Positions 8,314 to 14,030 of a stretch of DNA of 25,353 nt are shown here, piece after piece. The notes below the pieces were generated by a model. That model was not told the origin of the DNA, made no database searches, and was given only the letters and a program-made list of their open reading frames with translations. The DNA is taken from assembly GCA_964478455.1 (NCBI GenBank), contig CAYZJD010000015.1:1-25353 (forward strand), given 5' to 3'. Every line of letters starts with the position of its first letter. Within the stretch, counting starts at the first letter, position 1. The position numbers and the translations under genes were made by a program. This stretch comes from CAYZJD01 sp964478455. Its GTDB lineage: Bacteria; Acidobacteriota; Terriglobia; Bryobacterales; Bryobacteraceae.

Positions 8314-9840
8314 CCGCGCGAAATCGGGGATTGCGTAGCCTGTCACCGGTTTTCCGTTGCGGAAGACCCAGCGGATACCCACGGGCGGCTGCTCCGGTTC
8401 CTCGTACGTCGCCGGGCTGTCCACCGTTTCCGCGTCGAACACCGTGAGGTCCGCGAAGTAGCCGCGCTCGAGACGGCCGCGCTGCGCGAGGCCGAACCGC
8501 CGCGCCGGCTCGTGCGTCACTTTGCGAACCGCATCGGCGAGCGACAGCCAGCGCCTCCTGCGGCAGAACTCGCCAAGCAGCTTGGGAAACGTTCCATGCA
8601 GCCGCGGGTGCGGCCGGCCGGTCACGTAGAAACTGTCACTGATGATGACCGACAGGGGGTGCGTCAGCGTCTGTTTCAGGTTTTCCTCGCTCTGGTTGAA
8701 GCAGAGCATGTTCACCTGGCAGCGCTCCTCCTCGAGGAGGTCGAACACAACTTCCATCGGATCCTTGCCGCGCATCTCGCCCAGTTCCGCGAGGTTGCGC
8801 CCGACCGCTACGCGGTTGCGGTCCGAGCCCACCCCGCAGATGTAGATGTCGCTCCAGCGCCGGGGCGAGGCGGCGACCGTTTCCTCCGCGATGCGCTTCC
8901 GTTCGGCGGCGTCCGCCAGCCGCGCCAGCAGACCTTCCGCGCCGCCTTCGAGCGCCCGCTGCGGCAGGAGCTGCGTGAGCACGGTGCTGCCGGCGACGTA
9001 AGGGTAGCAGTCGAACATGACGTCGATGCCTTCCGCGCGCGCCTTCTCGATGCGCTCGATTGCCGGTGCCTGTAAGCGCCAGTTCGCAGGACCCACCGCC
9101 TGCATGTGCGATATCTGGAGGCGGCATCCGGAGCGGTGCGCCAGCTCGAGCTGCTCTTCCACCGCGCCCACCAGGCCCGAGAAATACGTGCGGATGTGGC
9201 TTGTGTAGATCTTGCCATGCTCGGCCGTCACGCGGCAGAGGCGAACGAGTTCTTCGAACGGCGCGCTTTCGCCGGGAGCGTACATCAGTCCGGTTGAAAA
9301 CCCGGCCGCTCCCTGCTCGAACGCCTCGGCGAGCTTTTGCTCCATGCCCTGCACATCGCTTTCGGGAAGCGGTCCGAGTGTGTGACCCGCCTGTGCGACA
9401 CGCAGGCTGCCATGGCCCACCAATGAGACCACGTTCACCGGCGAAGGGCTTGCGGCGACGGCGTCCAGATACTCCCTGGCGGTGTCCCAGCCCCAGCGAT
9501 CGCCGCCGCAGAAGATGCCGTTGGCGTAACGGCGCAGCTCGGCCTTGTCGGCAGGCGCCGGATAGGCGGAGAAACCGCAATTGCCGACCACCTCGGTGGT
9601 CACGCCTTGCAGCGCCTTTTCGCGCCGCCCTTCGAGCACTTGCAGGTCGGAATGGCTGTGCGCGTCGACAAAGCCCGGCGCGACGGCGAGGCCCGAACAG
9701 TCGATCGCCAGCGCGTCCGCCGGCCGTTCGAACCGGCCGACGCCGGCGATCCGGTCACCGCGAATCAGCAGGTCGCCGGCCACCGGCGCAGCGCCCGTCC
9801 CGTCGATCAGCGTTCCATTGCATAGGAGAATGTCTCTCAT
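8308..9840 (-). CDS. N-acyl-D-amino-acid deacylase / D-aminoacylase family amidohydrolase
   Basis: The protein is 510 aa, normal for the family. It begins with the small beta domain (DILLCNGTLIDGTG) and then the metal motif HSHSD at 61-65. GVTTEVVGNCG follows, whose Cys88 corresponds to the metal-bridging cysteine of D-aminoacylases. Later SHIR and ISHMQ supply further His ligands. A C-terminal FADLTVFD segment returns to the beta domain. Family enzymes hydrolyse N-acyl-D-amino acids to D-amino acid and carboxylate; related members act on D-glutamate or dipeptide derivatives. No signal peptide is seen, so it is probably cytoplasmic. The ATG at 9840 has a GGAG Shine-Dalgarno about 5 bases upstream. 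It diverges from the M24 peptidase gene across 58 bp, which suggests a shared control region and a common role in using modified peptides. Confidence 0.9.
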   Translation of the reverse strand: MRDILLCNGTLIDGTGAAPVAGDLLIRGDRIAGVGRFERPADALAIDCSGLAVAPGFVDAHSHSDLQVLEGRREKALQGVTTEVVGNCGFSAYPAPADKAELRRYANGIFCGGDRWGWDTAREYLDAVAASPSPVNVVSLVGHGSLRVAQAGHTLGPLPESDVQGMEQKLAEAFEQGAAGFSTGLMYAPGESAPFEELVRLCRVTAEHGKIYTSHIRTYFSGLVGAVEEQLELAHRSGCRLQISHMQAVGPANWRLQAPAIERIEKARAEGIDVMFDCYPYVAGSTVLTQLLPQRALEGGAEGLLARLADAAERKRIAEETVAASPRRWSDIYICGVGSDRNRVAVGRNLAELGEMRGKDPMEVVFDLLEEERCQVNMLCFNQSEENLKQTLTHPLSVIISDSFYVTGRPHPRLHGTFPKLLGEFCRRRRWLSLADAVRKVTHEPARRFGLAQRGRLERGYFADLTVFDAETVDSPATYEEPEQPPVGIRWVFRNGKPVTGYAIPDFARL

Positions 9841-9898
9841 CCAGTCTCCGAGTTTACTGCACTTGCCGCGGCGGCCTTTCGCGCAGGAAGATACCACT

Positions 9899-11008
9899 AT
9901 GCTGAAGCTCGAATTCTGCCGCATCCGGCAGGAGCGGTTGCTGCGCCACATGGAGCGGCAAGGGCTGGATCGCGTGGCGCTCGCCAATCCGAAGACGATT
10001 CACTACTTCACCGGTTCGCTGGTCGATGCGACCCTGCCGCAGGCGTTCGTCATCCGCTCCTCCGGCGACAGCCTACTGGTGACCAACGCCGAGCCCTCGC
10101 AGACGGCCGCGGGCCGCGTCGAGCTGTACACCGGCTACACAATCCGGCGCATCTTCAACCGCCGCACCATGTGGGAGGAAGCGGCGGACGCCGTGCGCGG
10201 TTTCGCCGCGGGAAACGCGGCCACGGTCGCGCTCGATTTCGAATTCGCGCCGGCAGCGCTGGTTGCCCTCTTCAGCGGCCGCCCGATCCGCAACATCACA
10301 CCCGCGCTCGACGAGATGCGCCGCCGCAAGGATCCCGACGAGCTCGACTCGATTCGGGCAACCATAGCCCTCACCGAAGCCGGCTACGCTGCGATCAAGG
10401 CCCGCCTGGAGCCCGGCATGACCGAATACCAGGCGCAAACGGTCATCTACGAAGCCGTCTGTCACGCCGCCGAGACCTCCGTTGACCTGCGCGGCGATTT
10501 CGCCTGCGGCACGCGGGGCATCAACGGAGGCGGCCCTCCCACGAACCGCAAAGTGCTCGCGGGCGACCTGTACATCTTCGACCTCTTCCCAATCCATGAA
10601 GGCTACATGTGCGACCTCTGCCGCACGTTCGCAGCGGGCCCGCCGAGCCAGCTCCAGCAGAACGCCTGGGCGCACATCAGCCAAGCACTTGGTATGGCCG
10701 AGGGCCTGATCCGGCCCGGCGTCCGCGGGTGCGATGTCTATGAGGAGATCCGCGCCCACCTGGACAATTTCGAGCCGGCCCGCGGTTCCTTCAACCACCA
10801 TCTCGGGCACGGGCTTGGCATGGATGGCTGGGAGTTCCCGTGGCTGACCCCCGGAAGCGACCAGGTGATCCAGGAGGGCGAGGTCATCGCCATCGAGCCC
10901 GGGCTTTACAGTGAAGCGATGCAAGGCGGGATCCGCCTGGAACACAACTACCTGGTCGGAAAGAACGGCGTCACCGCGCTCGATTCCTTTCCGCTGGAGT
11001 TGCGGTAG
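9899..11008 (+). CDS. M24 family metallopeptidase (Xaa-Pro aminopeptidase/creatinase-like)
   Basis: The protein is 369 aa with the two-domain layout of prolidase-type enzymes. An N-terminal creatinase-like domain (about 1-140) precedes a pita-bread catalytic domain. The five expected dimetal ligands are visible: D228 (IFDLFP), D239 (CDLCRTF), H304 (HLGHGLG), E333 (AIEPGLY) and E348 (IRLEHNY). It should therefore be a working Mn- or Co-dependent hydrolase. The likely role is removal of N-terminal residues before proline or hydrolysis of dipeptides, although creatinase-like or DMSP-lyase-like side branches exist. The start is the ATG at 9899 with AGGAAG upstream; the same frame runs further back but overlaps the divergent gene. 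A sugar isomerase gene follows after 51 bp and may be co-transcribed. No signal peptide. Confidence 0.9.
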   Translation: MLKLEFCRIRQERLLRHMERQGLDRVALANPKTIHYFTGSLVDATLPQAFVIRSSGDSLLVTNAEPSQTAAGRVELYTGYTIRRIFNRRTMWEEAADAVRGFAAGNAATVALDFEFAPAALVALFSGRPIRNITPALDEMRRRKDPDELDSIRATIALTEAGYAAIKARLEPGMTEYQAQTVIYEAVCHAAETSVDLRGDFACGTRGINGGGPPTNRKVLAGDLYIFDLFPIHEGYMCDLCRTFAAGPPSQLQQNAWAHISQALGMAEGLIRPGVRGCDVYEEIRAHLDNFEPARGSFNHHLGHGLGMDGWEFPWLTPGSDQVIQEGEVIAIEPGLYSEAMQGGIRLEHNYLVGKNGVTALDSFPLELR

Positions 11009-11059
11009 AGTCTCTTTGTTGGCAACAATCCCCGGACACGAGAAAGGAACGAAGGAACG

Positions 11060-11914
11060 ATGCCGTTCAAGATGACCATGAGCACCGACAACTGGCGCCC
11101 GGACTGGTGGGGCATCGAGAAATGCTTCCAGCGCATTCGGGAGCTGGGCGAAAAACACGTAGAGCTCACCACTGCTACCGGGTTCAACCTGCTTGAAGGC
11201 TTAGGTTTCTCGCCTTACATCAGCGTGGACGACGACCCGTACGTTATCCGCGACCTGCTCCAGGAATACGGCCTCGAACTCGCTTCCATCGACTGCGATT
11301 ATCCGATCTGGAGCCACCACTCGATCGACGTCCTGAACAAAACGATCGTCTTCGGCGACATGATCGGCTGCCGGCTTTACGTCACAACGGACAGCGAGAA
11401 GTACCCGCCGGGCAGATCCGACGAGGAGTGGTTCCGGGTTATCAAGTACCATCTGGAGTGCGTGCTCCCGGTAGCCGAACGGCACAACGCCGTGATCGCC
11501 ATCGAACCTCACGGCCGCCTTACGACCAAGCCGGATGCGCTGTGGCGGCTGGCGACGCAGAACAATAGCGACCGTATCGGCATCAATTTCGACACCGGCA
11601 ACTCCTTCATCGCCGGCCAGGATCCGGTGGTCTTTCTGGACCAGGTGAAGGACCGCGTGGTGCACATGCACATCAAGGACGTCAGTGAAGCGCTCGCCAG
11701 GACGATGCGGGGCGAGGAAACAGGCATCGCGAGCAGCGAGGCCGCGGTCGGCGAGGGAGTCAACGCGGACAATATCAGGCGGTGCCTGGACATCATGGCC
11801 GCGAGCGATCGGGAAATCCCCATCTCGCCGGAGGCGGGTGGCGACCGGCTGATGGCTCGCAGTATTCAATGGGTCAGAGACTACATCAGGCAACGAGGGT
11901 ATGCCATGGTCTGA
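11060..11914 (+). CDS. sugar phosphate isomerase/epimerase (xylose isomerase-like TIM barrel)
   Basis: The protein is 284 aa of the AP-endonuclease-2/xylose-isomerase-like TIM-barrel fold. The expected metal ligands appear in order: E149 (IAIEPHG), D178 (NFDTGN), H204 (HMHIKD) and a late Glu in SPEAGG. This set supports isomerase or epimerase activity on a sugar, sugar acid or keto-sugar. Relatives are often annotated IolE, Hyi or tagatose epimerase, but none of these can be chosen here. The ATG at 11060 is preceded by AAGGA. The gene ends with ATG GTC TGA inside the first copy of a 22-bp direct repeat. It follows the M24 gene by 51 bp on the same strand, so the two may form an operon. Confidence 0.85.
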   Translation: MPFKMTMSTDNWRPDWWGIEKCFQRIRELGEKHVELTTATGFNLLEGLGFSPYISVDDDPYVIRDLLQEYGLELASIDCDYPIWSHHSIDVLNKTIVFGDMIGCRLYVTTDSEKYPPGRSDEEWFRVIKYHLECVLPVAERHNAVIAIEPHGRLTTKPDALWRLATQNNSDRIGINFDTGNSFIAGQDPVVFLDQVKDRVVHMHIKDVSEALARTMRGEETGIASSEAAVGEGVNADNIRRCLDIMAASDREIPISPEAGGDRLMARSIQWVRDYIRQRGYAMV

Positions 11915-11926
11915 GCCGTTTGCGGC
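11905..11926. repeat. 22-bp direct repeat, copy 1 (overlaps the 3' end of the isomerase gene)
   Basis: An exact 22-base match exists between this site and 12878-12899. Copy 1 begins CATGGTCTGA, includes the isomerase stop codon, and ends TTTGCGGC. It contains a short palindrome GCCG-TTTG-CGGC. The two copies flank the UPF0175/DUF3368 gene pair in the same orientation, 973 bp apart. The bases just outside the copies differ. Confidence 0.8.
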
Positions 11927-11965
11927 GGGACCCAGGCGAAGCTGTCTCACAGCTCTGCACTCTGG

Positions 11966-11994
11966 TTGACGCTGGCGGAGTAGCACGTTAGTGT
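11966..11994 (+). promoter_or_regulatory. putative promoter of the UPF0175/DUF3368 pair, possibly leaderless
   Basis: TTGACG (11966-11971) and TAGTGT (11989-11994) are separated by 17 bp. The -10 fits the loose TANNNT pattern. It ends 7 bases before the ATG at 12001, so transcription could start at or next to the start codon. The GAGG immediately before the ATG is too close to be a normal ribosome site. Confidence 0.35.
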
Positions 11995-12000
11995 AGAGGC

Positions 12001-12261
12001 ATGGACGTGACCGTGCAGATCCCCGATGATCTGGCCGGCCGCATGGGTGCGGCCGACGATCTGCCCCGGCGCGCTCTGGAAGCGTTGGCCGCCGAGGAGT
12101 ACAAGCGCGGTCGTCTCACCAAGCCAGATCTTCGGAGGCTCCTCGGATTCGAGACCAGCCACCAGATCGATGAGTTTCTGAAGGCGCACGAGGTGTTCGA
12201 AGACTACACACTGGAAGACCTGGAGCGCGAGCGCGAGGGCTTGCGGCGTCTGGGTTTTTGA
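12001..12261 (+). CDS. UPF0175 family protein, probable antitoxin
   Basis: This 86-aa protein resembles the UPF0175 family. The N-terminal strand DVTVQIPDDLA is followed by a helical, Arg/Glu-rich stretch including LPRRALEALAAEEYKRGRLT, then a helix-turn-helix-like part (LRRLLGFETSHQIDEFLK). UPF0175 genes are typically found directly before DUF3368 PIN-domain genes, which is exactly the context here, and they are regarded as antitoxins that bind DNA and the toxin. The stop TGA overlaps the next ATG by one base (TGATG), implying coupled translation. There is no normal Shine-Dalgarno, so it may be read from a leaderless mRNA. The antitoxin role comes from family and context only. Confidence 0.82.
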   Translation: MDVTVQIPDDLAGRMGAADDLPRRALEALAAEEYKRGRLTKPDLRRLLGFETSHQIDEFLKAHEVFEDYTLEDLEREREGLRRLGF

Positions 12262-12752
12262 TGCGTCGCGTAGTCGCGGACACCAGCCCACTTCGTTACC
12301 TGGTGCAAATCGGCCAGGCCGAGCTCCTGCCTCGATTGTTCGAGAAGATATTCATCCCCTCGGTTGTGTACGATGAGCTGCTTCATCCATCTGCGCCGGA
12401 GGCGGTGCGCAGGTGGATGAAATCGAGGCCTGATTGGCTTGAGGTATCCGCGCTCAGCCTGGGCGATGATCCCTCATTGGGCGTGTTGGACGAGGGCGAG
12501 AAGTCGGCGATCACCCTCGGACTGTCTCTTTCGGCCGATCTCATTCTCATTGATGACCGCAGAGGTGCGGCAATTGCGCGTGGCAAGGGGTTTGAAGTCA
12601 CCGGGACGCTCGGCGTTCTCGACCTCGCGGCGCGCCGCGGCATGGTTGATCTGGCTGACGCACTCGCACGCTTGCGAGCCACGAATTTCCGTGCGCGGGC
12701 GGCCCTTTTCGATTCATTGCTCAAGCACCTAAAGCCAGGCAGCGATCGCTGA
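12261..12752 (+). CDS. DUF3368 PIN-like domain protein, probable toxin (putative RNase)
   Basis: The protein is 163 aa. It has the acidic residues expected of a PIN-like nuclease: Asp in VVADTSPL near the N-terminus, Glu in VVYDELL, the Glu pair in LDEGEKSAI, and Asp in LILIDDRRG. These would bind Mg or Mn for RNA cleavage. The start is the ATG at 12261, overlapping the antitoxin stop; a TTG one codon earlier is less likely. DUF3368 members pair with UPF0175 proteins in many bacteria and archaea, supporting a toxin-antitoxin reading. No membrane or export signal is present. Whether the pair is active here, and what RNA it cuts, cannot be told from the sequence. Confidence 0.85.
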   Translation: MRRVVADTSPLRYLVQIGQAELLPRLFEKIFIPSVVYDELLHPSAPEAVRRWMKSRPDWLEVSALSLGDDPSLGVLDEGEKSAITLGLSLSADLILIDDRRGAAIARGKGFEVTGTLGVLDLAARRGMVDLADALARLRATNFRARAALFDSLLKHLKPGSDR

Positions 12753-12833
12753 AGGTCTCGGCTCACTTCGACGAACGCGAAGCTTCAGCTTCCCCGTCAA
12801 CAGAGTACCGCCGAGTTGGAAAGCCGACTTACT

Positions 12834-12856
12834 GGGAGCCTAGGCGTGTGGCTCCC
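12834..12856. terminator. hairpin between convergent genes, candidate bidirectional terminator
   Basis: GGGAGCC (12834-12840) and GGCTCCC (12850-12856) form a perfect 7-bp stem with a 9-base loop. It lies between the DUF3368 stop at 12752 and the nucleoside phosphorylase stop at 12904, a natural place for a shared terminator. There is no clear T-tract on either side, so an alternative is a structured repeat element. Confidence 0.4.
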
Positions 12857-12877
12857 CTTGATGATCCGGTTGCCCGG

Positions 12878-12899
12878 CATGGTCTGAGCCGTTTGCGGC
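12878..12899. repeat. 22-bp direct repeat, copy 2 (downstream of the toxin-antitoxin pair)
   Basis: This copy is identical over 22 bases to 11905-11926 and in the same orientation. It lies 4 bp before the 3' end of the convergent nucleoside phosphorylase gene and 21 bp after the 12834-12856 hairpin. The preceding codons would read RLPGMV-stop, echoing only the last two codons of the isomerase. Confidence 0.8.
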
Positions 12900-12903
12900 C
12901 AGA

Positions 12904-13704
12904 CTAACGGCAGCGTCTGCCGGCCCGGTGCATCGCCCTGAGGATTTCGAAGCCGAGCTCGTGGCTGCCCTTGTTGAACTGGTCGTCGATCGAGAGGCCG
13001 GCAGCGTTGGTGACGTGGGCGACGATCCCGCACGGAGCACCACGCGCGGCCCCGAAGGCGAAGAGAGATGCCGCCTGCATCTCAACCGCGAGAACGCCAT
13101 CCCTGGCGTGCCGTTCCAGTTGCTCGCGCGTTTCACGGTACGGCGCGTCGGTGGTCCAGACGTTGCCCGTCACAACCGGCAGACCCACCGAGGAAAGCTC
13201 TTCCTGGAGAATCTCAGCCAGCCCGGCATCCGCGTTGACAGAAGCCGCTGCAGGCAGGTAGTGGTAGGACGTTCCCTCATCCCGAATTGCCCGCATCGGA
13301 ACAACCAGGCTCGGAACGGGCAGACCGGGCGACACACGCCCCGCCGAAGTCAGCCCGAGGATGACGCGAGCGCCTGACGCTCGAAGCTGTTCCGCCACGA
13401 GGACCGCGTACGGGCCGCCGATGGTCCGTGCGACCAAGCCGAAGCGGTCTCCGTCCACATCGACGATGTACATGGTGGTATGGAAGCAGGCCCAAGGTCT
13501 CCACGGCGCCGCGCGCTCCGTTGAGACGAGCCAGTCTGTCAAATCGCCGTCGAATTCCAGGATGCAGACGTCGGGCACCGTGTCCCGCGGCAGATCTCTC
13601 TCGACGCGCACCGCTTCGAGCAAAGCGTCCGGGGTGAACGCGCTGGGGGCATCCAAAGCATGATCAAGAAGGGGAACTCTTGAGGTCAGGTCCGACATTC
13701 CCAT
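12904..13704 (-). CDS. nucleoside phosphorylase family protein (PNP/UDP type)
   Basis: The protein is 266 aa of the nucleoside phosphorylase-1 (PNP_UDP_1) fold. Recognisable parts are a phosphate/base strand VARTIGGPYAVLVAEQL, LGLTSAGRVSP, a TTDAPYRET segment matching the TTDxxYRET region of uridine and purine phosphorylases, and the ribose-binding AVEMQAASLF. The usual AVEMEAA motif has Gln for the second Glu here, a conservative but notable change. The enzyme would split a nucleoside with phosphate into base and ribose-1-phosphate for salvage. Start choice is uncertain: ATG at 13704 or 13698, with no strong Shine-Dalgarno at either. It lies 90 bp downstream of the 33-aa peptide gene on the same strand and might share its transcript. 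Confidence 0.85.
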   Translation of the reverse strand: MGMSDLTSRVPLLDHALDAPSAFTPDALLEAVRVERDLPRDTVPDVCILEFDGDLTDWLVSTERAAPWRPWACFHTTMYIVDVDGDRFGLVARTIGGPYAVLVAEQLRASGARVILGLTSAGRVSPGLPVPSLVVPMRAIRDEGTSYHYLPAAASVNADAGLAEILQEELSSVGLPVVTGNVWTTDAPYRETREQLERHARDGVLAVEMQAASLFAFGAARGAPCGIVAHVTNAAGLSIDDQFNKGSHELGFEILRAMHRAGRRCR

Positions 13705-13794
13705 GCGCAATCATAGATGGTCCGCGCACCATTCTGTCCAACGACGGAAGAGCCGACCGGCCGGTCCGGCTCCGCAGTGCGGCTTGTCACCGGT

Positions 13795-13896
13795 CTACTT
13801 GCGGCCGGCCTGGTCGCAGCCGCAGCTGCAGTTTCTTCGGCTGGCGACGGGCCGCCGGTTATTCCGCTTCGGCGCCTTGGGTTTCTTCTCTGCCAT
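13795..13896 (-). CDS. 33-aa basic peptide with CSCGC cysteine cluster, predicted
   Basis: This short gene is easy to miss. The ATG at 13896 is preceded by AAAGGAGGTGAT, a 12-base perfect complement to the 16S rRNA 3' end, at ideal spacing. The product starts MAEKKPKAPKRNNRRP, so it is very basic and Lys/Arg/Pro-rich. It ends RNCSCGCDQAGRK with a C-X-C-X-C cluster (residues 23, 25, 27) and a TAG stop. There is no signal peptide. Three closely spaced cysteines on a cationic tail suggest binding of a soft metal or sulfane sulfur, or a nucleic-acid-binding Zn knuckle fragment. It is divergent from the ArsR-rhodanese gene across a 134-bp region holding the operator, so co-regulation is plausible. 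I know no named family. Confidence 0.65.
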   Translation of the reverse strand: MAEKKPKAPKRNNRRPVASRRNCSCGCDQAGRK

Positions 13897-13900
13897 CTGT

Positions 13901-13912
13901 ATCACCTCCTTT
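13901..13912 (-). promoter_or_regulatory. perfect Shine-Dalgarno sequence of the CSCGC peptide gene
   Basis: AAAGGAGGTGAT on the minus strand matches the anti-Shine-Dalgarno along 12 bases. GGAGG ends 8 bases before the ATG. It is the strongest ribosome site in the window and is the main evidence that the 33-aa frame is translated, probably at high level. Confidence 0.75.
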
Positions 13913-13947
13913 CGGCCCCGCGCAGGCGAGACTAGATAAGCCTTTGT

Positions 13948-13971
13948 AGATCAATAGATTGAGATCAATAG
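13948..13971. repeat. AT-rich 10-bp direct repeat in the divergent regulatory region
   Basis: AGATCAATAG occurs at 13948-13957 and 13962-13971, a 14-bp period. The overlap also forms a small inverted repeat TCAAT-AG-ATTGA (13951-13962). It lies in an AT-rich island between the CSCGC peptide gene and the operon promoter and could hold the peptide promoter or a second operator. Confidence 0.5.
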
Positions 13972-13983
13972 GGGAATGCATTA

Positions 13984-14013
13984 TTGACATCCTCAAGTAC
14001 TTCAGACTATTCT
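13984..14013 (+). promoter_or_regulatory. predicted promoter of the ArsR-rhodanese operon
   Basis: There is a perfect -35 TTGACA (13984-13989) and a -10 TATTCT (14008-14013, four of six consensus bases) with an 18-bp spacer. Transcription should start near 14020, leaving a leader of only about 11 nt before the ATG at 14031. The -10 lies inside the inverted-repeat operator. Confidence 0.65.
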
Positions 14014-14019
14014 GAAGTA
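13998..14019. promoter_or_regulatory. predicted ArsR-family operator: perfect 9-4-9 inverted repeat
   Basis: TACTTCAGA (13998-14006) and TCTGAAGTA (14011-14019) are exact reverse complements with a 4-bp centre, CTAT. The element covers the -10 and probable transcription start of the operon, the classic position for repression by an ArsR/SmtB-type dimer. The natural ligand-free repressor is the product of the first gene, 12 bp downstream. Confidence 0.75.
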
Positions 14020-14030
14020 GTGGACTAGCC

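Noticed and set aside
13756..13776. Near-palindrome around ACCGGCCGGT after the CSCGC peptide stop
   Set aside because: The stem has a bulge, almost no loop and no T-tract, so I do not call a terminator or operator.
13680..13949. Several short plus-strand frames between the nucleoside phosphorylase and the ArsR gene
   Set aside because: They have no ribosome sites and run through both the CSCGC peptide gene and its Shine-Dalgarno on the other strand; the minus-strand peptide has far better evidence.
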